Source: Oscheius onirici
Lineage: Eukaryota > Nematoda > Chromadorea > Rhabditida > Rhabditidae
Assembly (NCBI GenBank): GCA_932521025.1
Contig: OW051469.1
Coordinates: forward strand, 8,568,398-8,632,397
Direction of reading: 5' to 3'
Length of the DNA stretch: 64,000 nt
Shown: one piece after another, positions 48,432-59,649 of the stretch
How positions within the stretch are numbered: the first letter of the stretch is position 1
Layout of the letters: each line of letters opens with the position of its first letter
Translations under genes and position numbers: made by a program
Notes under the pieces: model-generated
Seen by the model: only the letters and a program-made list of their open reading frames with translations
What the model was told of the DNA's origin: nothing
Databases searched by the model: none

Positions 48432-51400
48432 TCAACACTGCTGTTGCTGCTGCTGTGCCATATTCGCGCAGCCCTGATTACGATGGCGTTGCATCACATG
48501 CTCCAGCTGGGTCAGGGCAGTTCGAAGCCGCATCAACTCGCTGTCAAGGACTTGTGACCGGACCTTCTCCGATTGGACCTGGAATTAGAGGAATTAATGT
48601 TTGTAAGGCAGAGTCTCTGAATATGACTCTCTGACTCTCAGTCTCTGGCTCTTTATCTTTCTGACCCTCTGACTCTCTGCCCCTTTGTCCAGTCTCTGTC
48701 TCTCTGTTCCTCTGATTTTCTGTCTCACTGTCTCTCTGTCTTTCTGTTTATCTGTCCTCCCTTGTCTCTCTGACTCTCAGTCTTTCTGTCTCCCTCTCTC
48801 TGTCTCTTACTTTTTCCCTTGGACACAAACACCGGAAATAGACTGATAGCCAAAGGCGGAAATAACACCCACAACTGATAAGATTCTCAAATATATTTGA
48901 ATTTTCGCCAAAGTTTACGATATTTTACCTGAGTCTCGAGATCCTGGATGCGATCCATCTTCTTCTGACGGCATTTGGAGGCAGCTGCACGATTGCGAGC
49001 CCTCTTCCTTTCAAGTTTTCGCCTCTCCTGGTCATCGAGGCCCATCCTGGAAAAATTCCTATTACTGACTGTTAACGGACTGTCTGAACCCGTCATTTTA
49101 CCATATTTTACCAGCTTTTCACCACTACCTACCAATTGTGTGTCCGTAGGGCCATCTAATGGTAAATGGTGACAAAAACCGAAAGAGGTGTGAAGGAACT
49201 GCCGTCCGGATGTGTCTAGTTGCGATGACTCACCGCGGGGGGAGGCTGGCCGGGGCAAAACGAAACGAAAACAAGGTCGGGCAAACAGGGATCGCCGAGG
49301 AGGGAGTGAGGTGATGTAAAGGGCAAACTGCGCGAGAGAGGAAGAGGGTATTTCCCAATTCTTCTCTGTTGCTGGTCAGTGGTCGGTTTGAGGAACTTTT
49401 CCACATCAATTTGCTGTTTCTCGGTATGCTTTCAAGACCAATAGATCCTTTTCGAGCTTAGTGATGTTCTGAAAAGTTGATAAGGAAATCAAAAGCTTTA
49501 ACTTTTCAGAACATCCGAAAGCTGAAAAAACCTTCGTTTGTACAGAACTGTGACCCAGAATGTCCGCCCTTTCAACGGCTGACCCTGCTCTCTTAGTATC
49601 CTCTCCGTTTTCCCCGTACTATTTTTATAGCACAGTACAGTCAAAAATAAAACGGCCAGGCTGAATATTAAGGCATAGTAGAGCAATATTGACTGGACAC
49701 TGACTGTTCAAGAAAAAAAACAGTCTCTAGACTCAGACCAGACGTCTGTTGGCTTTAGTACCAAAAAAGAATGTTCAGGAAGACGATAAAACTGCCTCTC
49801 TGCCCTCATTTTTAGGTAAAGAACACTCTTTCCAACCTCCCCGGCTGATCCTATTTGGGGCTGGATGGTCAACAGAGCTCAGCTATGATTCATCCCCTTC
49901 TCCGGGATTGGCGCAGCGGAATCATGACTCATTGTGTTCTCTCGGGAGAGGACAAAAAATCACGCAAGAGAGTACAAAAATTGAAGCACAAATCACACGA
50001 AGTCACGCAATGGGGACAGATGTTCCTAAGCTTACAGTACCATTAATATTGTGATTATTTTCTTGGGACCAAAATGACATTTTTCAGCTTTGTCTTGTTC
50101 TACAAAGTTGTAGTTTTCGATCGACACTACAACCTTGCAGAACAAGCTGAAGTTAGAGAGTCAGATCTTGTACACGAAAGAGGCCGTTTTCAAAAAATAT
50201 GTGTGAGGACCGGACTCTGCTGAAATTTGCTCTGAATCTGACTGAAGCCAAGTTCAAGAAGAGCACTTTTTGAGGAAACAAAGACAGTTTAGGACTCTTT
50301 TCAAAGTCTATTTACAGATTTCCAGTTTTTTGAGGAAACTTTTGGAAATACTGTAGGAACAATTGTCGATAGCAGAGAGATTCATGAAACTATTTTGTTC
50401 CCAAAAACATTCAGAAATTACAACTCGGATGTTTGCAGAGGTGAGAATTTTCACAGGAGAACTGTTACATGGACAATTTTTCATCTTTCTCAAAGTCATT
50501 CAATCAGAATAAATTATTTCAAATTATATAGTATCCGACAGTCTCTCTTCTCTTTTTGAACAGAACAAATGATCAAGACCTTGTCAGTTTGAATGAGGAG
50601 AGGTCAGTAGGATATCAATCAAGAGACAAAACCTGGGTCAACAAGTCCCTTTGCGTATTTTGAAACAGTTTAAGAGACAACAAACTTCAAAGAAGGCTGC
50701 CGCTCCTTGTCATTACGTCAAATTTCGAAATTCCCGCAAGAGAAACAACGAACCATTGCTCATGTGTGAGGTAGGGAGCATGTTGTAGATGACTGTTGTA
50801 CATTAGGCTAGAGTGGTCTGTGGACGAGAAGAAAGAACGAGCCTTCTAGCCCATGGAGAGAGGTGGGCGGGACCATGCGCACAGCTGTGACTCATAGGGA
50901 CTGTAGGAGGACGATGTGCATTTGGCAAAGAGAGAGGGAGAGAGGAAATGTGATAAGGAGACTAGAATGGACCCGAAGAAAGAACTTTCTCACTGGAGAG
51001 TCTGGAGACTGTCTCTCTGTCCCTCTGTCCCTTTCTCCCTCTGTCCCTGTCCTTCTGTCTTTTCTCTTTCTGTCTTTCTGTCTCTCTGTCTCTCTCTGTC
51101 TCAGCTCTTCCGGTCTCTTTTCCAGCGCTCACGGCCCCTTGACCCGAAAATGGGGATTAGCCTGCTTTCCCTCAATCCCTCTGCCTGGAACTTCATAACA
51201 ACTTTTACAGGTGCCAAAGAAATTCGAGACTAATGAGCTGTCCAGGTTACCCGACTAATTGGAACCCAAGGGAGGTGTTTAATGAGGCGCTGGAAGTGTT
51301 GGTATACCGTAGTTTCTTGTTTTTGCAAAAGAGGCGCGTCCCTATCTCAACATTCCATAGATTCTCACAGTCGCTACCGTAATCCAGAGAAAGAGAATCA

Positions 51401-54400
51401 GTTTCGACTTTGTTCAGATTCAAAAGAGTGCGGAGGCGAGCTGGTGTTCGTTCCTTATCTACACATGATTTAGGGCCACTGACGTCTCAGAGAATGTTCT
51501 GAACAGCTGTTTTTCTGAATGCTGACTGTTCCGGAAGACCCAATAATGGGGCACACGGCACTGTTCTATAAAATTACTGAAGAACGCCGCCGCTACGACC
51601 GTAGTCTCCCCTTAAATCGCATATTACTGGCGAAAGAACTCATTTTTCAGATTTATGATGTTCTGCAAACTTGTAAAGAAGATCAAAAGCTACAACTTTT
51701 TTCAACATCAAAAAGATTGAAAATGACTTCTTGGCGCCGAAAAAGGGTCGGGAAGGGAGCCTTCGGATTTCGGCATACTGTACATTCAAAAGCTTCTACA
51801 GAACTCTTTTGTCTCTGCACTTTCCGTTCCCACAGTCCCACTACCACCACAAAAGGGCAAAAAAGTGCGCCGTAACGTATTCGTCATCCCAGGTACGGCC
51901 AGGCCCGCTCTTAACTATAGACAGGAGCCCGTGATGCATTTTACGAATACGCGCCCTTTGTCTCTGCCGGCTTCTTTTGAAGCCTGCCATTTGGCGCCAA
52001 ATTTGAACTCATCAGTCTTACAATCAGCTAGACGATTTACACAAATGCATTTCTAAACATAGACAGGGGACATAGTTTAAACGAACGGTCTGAAACTGCC
52101 CACACAGTACAGTTTATAAATATTTTGGCGTGTTTTTCGAGTGAGAGGAATGTTCTGGAAACTGTACGGTACTGATATTGGGAAAGAGAGTGTCTGGGGC
52201 AAGAAATTTAAGATCTAGAGTTTGCGTTCTTCCCGGACAAAACTATCAAAAAGGGTCAAAATCAAAACTTTTGTTAGGAAGGAACTGAACCCGGGACGTC
52301 GGCACTGCAGTCAGAACTCTTACCAGTCGAGCTATTAGGGAAAAAATTCCGGTAGCTTCTGAAGCTTTAATGAACGAACGCTTCAGTCCAACTTCAGTCG
52401 AAGTTTAGAGACTCAAGAACCCATTTTCTGGCTAAGCAATGTTCAGAAAAATTGTAGAACTCATCAATAGCTAAAACTTTGCAGAACATGTCAAAGCTGT
52501 AAAATGACTTGCAGATCTTGAAAGGATGGCTTTAATTGAGAAAGCCACAAGACATTAACACATGGCTCACACAGAGAAAACTACCGAGACTGTTTTCTAG
52601 AACTATTTTCCTAAGATTTTAAGAGAATCTCATCACATTTCTAATCACTGCCCTGACTCCGATCCTGTACAAGAAGCCGTCATGAAAGAACACGGCCTGA
52701 ATCAGGCTGTGTCAAACATTGCCAGCTCAGCCTTTGGCGAGAAAAGGGCGACTAATCGCCAACAAAGGAAGGCCCTTCCCCCGACTTACTCATAAGCGTT
52801 GAGAGGACGTCCCAGTCCGACTGACGGCGCGCTCGGTGACTGCTGCATGGCCCCAAAGCCGTGCTGAGACATCAGACTGAAGTTGTAGCCCTGAGTATTC
52901 ATCGGATCGTAGATATCCTGTAGAGGGTAATGTCCGGATGGGCCGCTGGCGCTGCCGGAGGGGAACATCCTGGCCGTGTCGGGGGTACGGTATGGACGTC
53001 GAAGCGAGCTCGGGTCCCCCCGGTGTTGAAGGCGGGGGCGTGACTCAGGCCTAGGACGGCAAATCGATGCCGCCGTACAAGACGATCAGGACCATCCACG
53101 AGCAATGTTAGCATATGGGGGACTGAGTGGTCATAAAAGATGAGGGGCGAGGAGGGAAGACGTCAAGAAGAAGGGACGAGAAACAGAACAGTTTGAGAAG
53201 AGTCTTTCACCCAAAGAAGACTCCTGATAGAGCGTGTTAAACCTCTCCTTGAATCAGTTTAAAGGACTGTCCGAGACTCAATCATCTTCATGCCACTTTC
53301 TTCACTCTTTCTCAATTTCTCTTTCTCAATTTTAAAGGTCTGCCACTGGCAGTCGGATAGGTATTTTTTTGCTCCTTTGTCTAACCTACTGACTACCACT
53401 TTTTCTATAATTTCAAAGACTTAGATTCTCAATCGGATTCAGAAGAGCGGCAGGAGTCCAGATTTAAAGGACTGATAGGACCTCTTCTTCCAAATTCGTT
53501 AAGTTGAAACCTCTTAAACCAATTAAGGACATCTAAGACGACGCTGTACAGTCGCGCAATACCATCAAAGCCGTTAGTATTAATCTCTTGGCGGCTGGTT
53601 CTTTTGTGGAGCTGCACAATCCTAGTCAAGCAACACAAACATGGCCGAGAGACCAAGCATGGCCAAACGGGCACACGCGTGAAGGGGAGAGGGTCAAAGG
53701 AAAGGAACCACAGCGTAGTCAGTACTGTCTACTGTCTACTTTCGAGTACGGTCACCTCTCTTCTGTTTAGTTCTAATATAGGATGTAATGTCTAGTATTC
53801 AATTCCAGAAGATTCTGTCCTGTCTAAAGTTTAGTCAGTTCTGTCTTTTCATTGTCAGAACTTTTAAGAAAAAGTCCGGAAGACAGTCAGAAGGTACTGT
53901 ATAGTCAACCAATTCCTGTGGTTTTCCTCCCATTCCAGTTCAAAAGAGACAGTAGATTCAAACAATCAAACGAGAGAGTCTAAGATGACATCGAACTGAA
54001 CCAAAAAATTCGCAGTATATGCATGGGGAGAAGTCTATTACAGTATCAACCATGTGCAATCTAGATGCTGATAAAAATTTTGGCCTAGAAAGAATGAGTT
54101 TGTTTTGCATCAGTCTCATGATCATGCCAAAAGTAGACTGTCTAAGCACCTCCGGAGTGTTTGCATTGCAAAACGGCACCGGAACAAAGACATTGCGATG
54201 GCTTGGGGAGCAAAAAAGTCCTGACCGATTTCTGGTTCAAAAAGTCATTTTTCAGCCTAATGATGTTCTACAAACTTGTGGACTAAATCAAAGCTACAAC
54301 GTTTCCCAAAACTGGAAAATGCTTTCTTGGGTCAAAACAGGTCAAAATAAGAATCAAAGATTCGAGTAACCGACTGATATGAAGTACAGAAGAGTAAGAC

Positions 54401-56989
54401 TTACCGCCTTCTTGGATAGTCCATGATCATGACCAGAAAACTAAAGGAATACGTCTATCTTAGGGAATAGTCAGGGAAATGACGCCTTGTGGTCTCGTGC
54501 GTGTGCGCGAGAGAGACAGACAGGGGCAGTTATTCGGGGGTGGAGGAACAAGATGCCAGTCTGACTCATTGACACCCGAACCGTTACGAAACATCTAGAT
54601 TTCCCCCTCATAAAACTCACCCCATGCCATGACTGGAACTGTTCATAACGGACGAGCTCCTGGACATTGTGTCGGACATTGTGTCGTTAGAGTCATCGGA
54701 GAGTTCTTGCTTGATATCCATCTGAAATTTCGCTTTTTCTCTCTCATTGTTTCTCGTTCTTTAGTTGACCTAACAGTGCGTCATCTCACTACTGATTCAG
54801 TTATCCGGATGGTGAATCAGCTGTCACACGGACACTCATTGTGCTCCCCTTATTTACACCTCCTTCGTGTTTTCATGCTTCCAAACAGTTTAAGTTTACG
54901 GTAGTTCAACTTTTTGGGGGAAGACAGCCATCTGCTGGAAGGGTACGTCTCACAGATTTGAACCGGCTTTTGGCCAAACTCAATCTTTTGATCAGAATCC
55001 TCATTTGTCTCTTGATAAACTCTCAGCCATCATGTACTCTCATCACTCTATAGATACTGGAACTCTCTAATGACTCAACTTTCAGAACACACGGAGACGC
55101 CAGTCAATTCCCAGAGAGACAGAGAGATAAATGACAATAATCACGTCTCTATCCATTTCTGTCTTTTGCTATCTCCAAGAATGTCGGGACAGTTTGTTCA
55201 GATCAAAAATATTGCGAGACAATCTCTCAGTTCATTCATACTCTCGCTCTGTCTCTGATTTTGAGCACTCACACAGTTCTCTGTCCTCATCCCCATTCTC
55301 CAAGCTTTGACTCTCTGTCAACCCTATTGTTACCTTTAATCCGCTCAATGTTCCTTCAGAACTTCCGTTAGAAACTGAGGTAGATGGTGCTGCAGTTGAG
55401 ACCGCTGTCGAAGGACCGGGAATAATTGACGAGAAGGCGTTCGGGAAGCCGGTAGAGTGAGTAGCTGTGGAAGGTTGTCCCAGAGGGGTACCGACCATAG
55501 CCTGTAGAATAGCCTGTAGTTCTCTGAAAAAAAAGGGGATCGATAAATGGAAGATCATTCTCGGGTCAGCAGAGCGTGAGATCTATGTATAAATGGATTT
55601 TGATCTTGGGATTAGACCGTGACTCTCTCTCATTCTGTCTCTCTCTATCTTTCTCTCTGTCTCTGTCTCCTTACCTGTTCGACGTCGGCGTCGTCGCAAA
55701 CGGAGAAGCCAACTCAGTTCCTCCGATTATTGCCGGTACCACGTAGCCGGGACTGAGAAGAGCCGTTTTCTTATTGTCGAACTCAAAGTTGTTCAAGTTG
55801 TGCACGCTGCGAAGCGCGTCTGAAAAAAACACATTTAGGGGACAGTTTTTAGAAGAATTATGCACCAGTATGAGAATAGCTCATCTTCCCTGACTGATTA
55901 TCCACTGAGATAATAAGGTAGTTAGACATCTGAGGAATTTCCAGAGGGGAGAGGAAGAGGAAACGGACTGTATCCGCCCATTTCCCCTCTCCCTTTCCCA
56001 GTGAGTCATGAACACCTGGACAGTCGCGTGCAGACCATGGGAAAAGGAACTTCTTTTTACATTTCCGAAAACTTTCAGCCCCCAACCTATATCCCATGGC
56101 ACCTGCTGGAGATGCTGTTTGTTCAGAGATAAACTGAAGAGCTGCGTAAAATATGAGACTGTTGACTCATCGCCAACTGAGTAGAAGAGGAAGTGGGACA
56201 GAGGGACAGAGGATCAGAGAGACAGATGACAAGAGACAGACAGAAGGACAGAGAAACAGAGAGTCTGAGAGACAAAGAGATAGAAGTACAGAGAGACAGA
56301 TAAAGACAGCGAGTCAGCTCTCTGTGGCTGCAATTGAGAGAAATTGCCTTGTTATTCCGTCTCATTCGCGTGGGTTCTTTAGGTTGCTAGGCAGCAAAGC
56401 GACTGACTCATCCCATGTAGGAGAGAATAAAATCTATTCTGAGGGGATATAGACAAGGAACAACACATAGTTATGCGATACTGATGTATGGTGCCTCTGT
56501 TACTCATAGGTAATAGGCTAAACCCAACACGACATCAAGTGAGGGGCACTTTGGGACGTACAATTCAAAGGGTATTCAAACCGTTTTCTGTTTTCCTACT
56601 AAAAGAGGAGAAGTTTGAAATCACCAACGTTGAAAATTACAGTAGTCTCTACTATCGGTACAGTATCCAGTTAGTGTAACCTCCCGGTGAACTGAACTTG
56701 ATGCGCTACTTGGGACATTTGGAGAACTTAGCGGTCACTTATGACTGGTGCTATAAATAATTTGAATATAGTCGGGACCTGTTGTCACCTCCCAAAGGGA
56801 AAACAAGATAGAGAGACGGTAGTCAAGGAAGGGCGAACTAAACTGAGTCAGATGAGGCTTACACAGAATCAGAAGAAGGATGTGACTCATCGGACTAAAC
56901 GGCATTAATCAAATCCAGAGAACAGACAATCTGTGGGACTTACCGAAAAATCCTTGAGCATACTGTTTCTGGGCCGCCGTGATCTCCAT
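48432..56989 (-). CDS. jun-1: Jun-type bZIP transcription factor
   Basis: AP-1 subunit. Seven exons (56989-56944, 55819-55675, 55523-55334, 54721-54621, 53050-52790, 49046-48929, 48578-48432) give 335 residues, all phases consistent. The start MEITAAQKQYAQGFFDALRSVHN resembles the EGFVRALAELH block of vertebrate Jun, so the upstream delta and JNK-docking region is absent from this model, unless it lies in an undetected 5' exon. The middle is Ser/Thr/Pro-rich, with MDIKQELSDD as a possible SUMO site. The basic region is ERKRARNRAAASKCRQKK, followed by a leucine zipper and HRNQGC, a Jun-family ending. The intron before the bZIP exon is about 3.7 kb. Hairpin-family repeats and many TGASTCA sites lie in introns and upstream. 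The symbol follows the C. elegans orthologue. Confidence 0.85.
48620..48810. repeat. CTGACTCT/CTGTCTCT simple-repeat tract in jun intron
   Basis: A nearly continuous pyrimidine run made of CTGTCTCT and CTGACTCT units in the last intron of jun. Similar tracts are at about 20158-20250, 25028-25128, 51006-51110, 55620-55670, 56193-56310 (opposite orientation), 60520-60610 and 62050-62120. Confidence 0.85.
49463..49514. repeat. Hairpin-family copy in jun intron
   Basis: GATGTTCTGAAAAGTTGATAAGG paired with AAGCTTTAACTTTTCAGAACATC. Confidence 0.75.
50094..50147. repeat. Hairpin-family copy in jun intron
   Basis: TTGTTCTACAAAGTTGTAGT paired with ACTACAACCTTGCAGAACAA; the flanks TTTTCAGCTTT and AAGCTGAAG extend the stem. 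Confidence 0.75.
51657..51709. repeat. Hairpin-family copy in jun intron
   Basis: GATGTTCTGCAAACTTGTAAAG and GCTACAACTTTTTTCAACATC, with the loop AAGATCAAAA. Confidence 0.65.
52276..52342 (-). pseudogene. tRNA-Cys-like pseudogene or SINE
   Basis: On the minus strand, TAGCTCGACTGGTA matches an RNA polymerase III A box and GGTTCAGTTCC a B box. A CTGCAG in the expected anticodon loop would read GCA (Cys). Anticodon and T stems do not pair, so it is not a functional tRNA. It lies inside the long jun intron. Confidence 0.45.
52439..52490. repeat. Hairpin-family copy in jun intron
   Basis: ATGTTCAGAAAAATTGTAGA and GCTAAAACTTTGCAGAACAT, followed by CAAAGCTGTAAAATGAC. Confidence 0.65.
54262..54311. 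repeat. Hairpin-family copy in jun intron
   Basis: GATGTTCTACAAACTTGTGG and AAGCTACAACGTTTCCCAAAAC; the right arm is more decayed than in other copies. Confidence 0.55.
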
Positions 56990-58627
56990 ACTGTTGCCGA
57001 CAGCTGAAAATTGATAGTGAAAAACAGCGTAGTCAGTTGATTGGAAAGGGCTCATTTTGTACTGGGGATCCGAAGACGCGAAACATACAATTTTGGAAAT
57101 TCGAGAGAGAGAATACGACAACAGCTTCAGAAATAGACCAATTAGTACTACGAGAGAGGACGATTTTCGAAAGTAATCGGGCAGAAGGGATTTTTAGCTT
57201 TATCTCTGTAAAATCAAAAAAACTAGGATAACGAAACTTGCTTGCGAGAAATTTCACTCTGTTCACGCTCAAGACGAGACAACAAAAAATGATGCGAAAG
57301 TGATTAATATGAGGGATCCATGCTGTCTCCGACAGCTCATCCCCCAAAAGATTTTTATGTAGACGATTTAAAGACATCACTATCTGGAAGATCAAAAGTC
57401 TATGAGACAGAAAAACAACTAGTAAAATCTTGAGCAAACAAACTATTCTGAGAAACAGAAGGAGAGGCGTCAGAGAAACAGTAAAAGTTCTGTGTGGTTT
57501 CCTATTTTCGGACAGGTGGGAGTAAATTCAATTTCTTTTGTTGTTGCTTTGCCTCTAGGGCTATAAAAAGTTGCTGATCACTAGTCCCACAAATCGAGTC
57601 AAAAGTCTAGCTGACCATAAAGGAAGCGTTAGTGGGAGACTGAAGAAAACAGTCGTGATCGATCAGAAATTGTAAACATGTGGATGAAGAAGACAATAGT
57701 AAACACGTGCCGAAAAAAGTAGCCGGCATGACCAACACCTAATTATGTTCAAAAAAAAGTTCTGATCTGGCCTACAACATCATAACTAGAAAATGATGTC
57801 TTGCCATAGAAAATTACTACAAACACTTAAGCGAGTGTCCGGACCTTTTTTCCGGAGAAAACTGTTTGAAAATGACTTGACCTAACAAGTCAAAACATGT
57901 CTTGATTGTTTTTGGACTTGTATTCGAAGGTTTTGTAGGGGGTGTGAACTTCAATTTCTGCCGTGGTTCCTTCTGCTTTTATCTGCTAAATTTTGAGGCA
58001 AAAAATCTTCTTCACAACTAAATTTAAAGCGGTTGAAACGATTTTTACGAAAACATGGAGCAACATGCTCCCAGTGGTCCCAAGTTCAACTAAATATTCC
58101 TCTGCCTAACTCACTATTTGACTTGTCAAAACGAGTCATAACTTGTCAATGTAAGCTTGTAAGTACTGCCGAACGAGCGTTCGGCAAATGGTAACTTTTG
58201 TTCTGAGAGAGCGACTTTTACCGCTTGTATCTCGGTCAAACTCGAAAATAAAATGCATAAAATATATAGCTCCTTGTTCAGCGAGTTTTTCTCTACAAGA
58301 CCCATATGATAACTCATACTCGAAAAAAAGGTCCGGACATTCGCTTTAACTGAAACTTTAGCCAGAAGGCACACAAACAGATAAGAGCGAAAAACGAAAC
58401 TTCTGGCCATGTTGACGACCTTATGTGTCACTTTGAACAGAGTGAGATAACCCAGAGCGTAAACAACGGGAATGAGTCAGCGTGAGAAATGCCAACATTG
58501 ATCTCAATGAGTGAGAAAGATCAAAAGTTGTCAGAGGAGATTTATTCGAGGAGTAAATAGGACTAGCGAAACAGCCTGAAATTTTCTTCGTCCTTTTTCG
58601 TTTCAAAGAGACCTTTTTAGAGTTTTT

Positions 58628-58683
58628 TGATGTTCTACAAAGTTTCAGAGCAGATCAAAAGCTACAACTTTGCAGAACATCAT
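58628..58683. repeat. Hairpin-family copy upstream of jun
   Basis: GATGTTCTACAAAGTTTCAGAG and AAAGCTACAACTTTGCAGAACATC, one of the best-preserved copies; flanked by TTTTTAGAGTTT and AACTTGAAAATGAG. Confidence 0.75.
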
Positions 58684-59598
58684 GTAACTTGAAAATGAGT
58701 TTTTGAGCTTGAAATGCGGCCTCATAAATGTCTGTGTCTCGTCAAATTGTGCAGGGCTTTGTCTGCAAAAAGACAAGAGAATTCTGGACTTTCACACAAA
58801 GTTTTGGTGCCGGTCAAAAGATGGCCGTATAAAAAGTGTTCTTTATTCAGTAAACTGGTGTGTTCTGATGCGGAAAAGTGAATAAGATAGGAGATTTACG
58901 GAAGCCCATCGGAATCTACGTGTTTTGCAACAGCAGAGACCCAAATTTGTAAGGGCTATTTCCGCAAATTAGAAACAAGGAAGCAAGAAAGGAAAACAAG
59001 GAAGATTTTCTGCAAGAGTCGCGGTGCAAGCGACGTACTCTATCAGCCAAAAGTGCGCAGTCTTTGGCCAGAATGTGGACGTGACACATGTCTGGCGAGA
59101 TAAGATGCGATGTTGCACGAGCTAGTCAGATACGCTGACTAAGCGCTAGAGTCTAATGAAGTCTGAGAGAGATATAGGGATTGGTTTAAATCGTTCTCAA
59201 CTCTCTTGGCCTTTTGGTTACTGTAACTCATAACATAAAGAAATTTAGCAGTTTTCGAATTGTTTCGGAACTTTGAGAGGACAGAGGTGGAATACAAAGT
59301 TGTGAAGCTGCGCATCAACTCTCATGCAGTCTATTAAAAAAAGGAGGGAATGGTTGGGATTTTTTGGCCGCCTTGCGGTTAATAATATCTCTCACTTTCC
59401 CAAACTTGGCCTAGACTTTAGGTTACGGTACAAACTTCGATACGCAGATAGTTGGAGATATCATTTTATTCGACCTAGTTCGCAAGATTTTCTATTCCGA
59501 GAACTTCCGCTTCGCTCTGGTACCGCCTGGTTCCATCGGCGGGGCGAATAAAACTGACGCTCGTTTCTTGCTCAAGATCGAATGTTTGGGCTTTTTCG

Positions 59599-59649
59599 TG
59601 TTCTACAAAATTGTAGAGCAGATCAAAATGTACAACTCTTCAGAACATC
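59599..59649. repeat. Hairpin-family copy upstream of jun
   Basis: TGTTCTACAAAATTGTAGAG and TGTACAACTCTTCAGAACA, with the loop CAGATCAAAA shared with the copy at 58628. Confidence 0.7.

Larger units (their letters stand above)
49226..58479. promoter_or_regulatory. Cluster of AP-1 sites across the jun locus
   Basis: TGACTCA or TGAGTCA at about 49226, 49925, 50888, 53041 (coding), 54562, 55071, 56002, 56163, 56404, 56844, 56883 and 58473. Twelve sites in 9.3 kb, mostly within introns and the 5' region of the Jun gene, whose product is expected to bind this sequence. Confidence 0.6.

Noticed and set aside
54019-54369. 116-residue plus-strand frame
   Set aside because: Includes a hairpin-family copy and lies antisense in a jun intron.
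57033-57437. 134-residue minus-strand open frame
   Set aside because: Rich in Leu/Phe/Ser with no domain or splice context; upstream of jun in AT-rich DNA.
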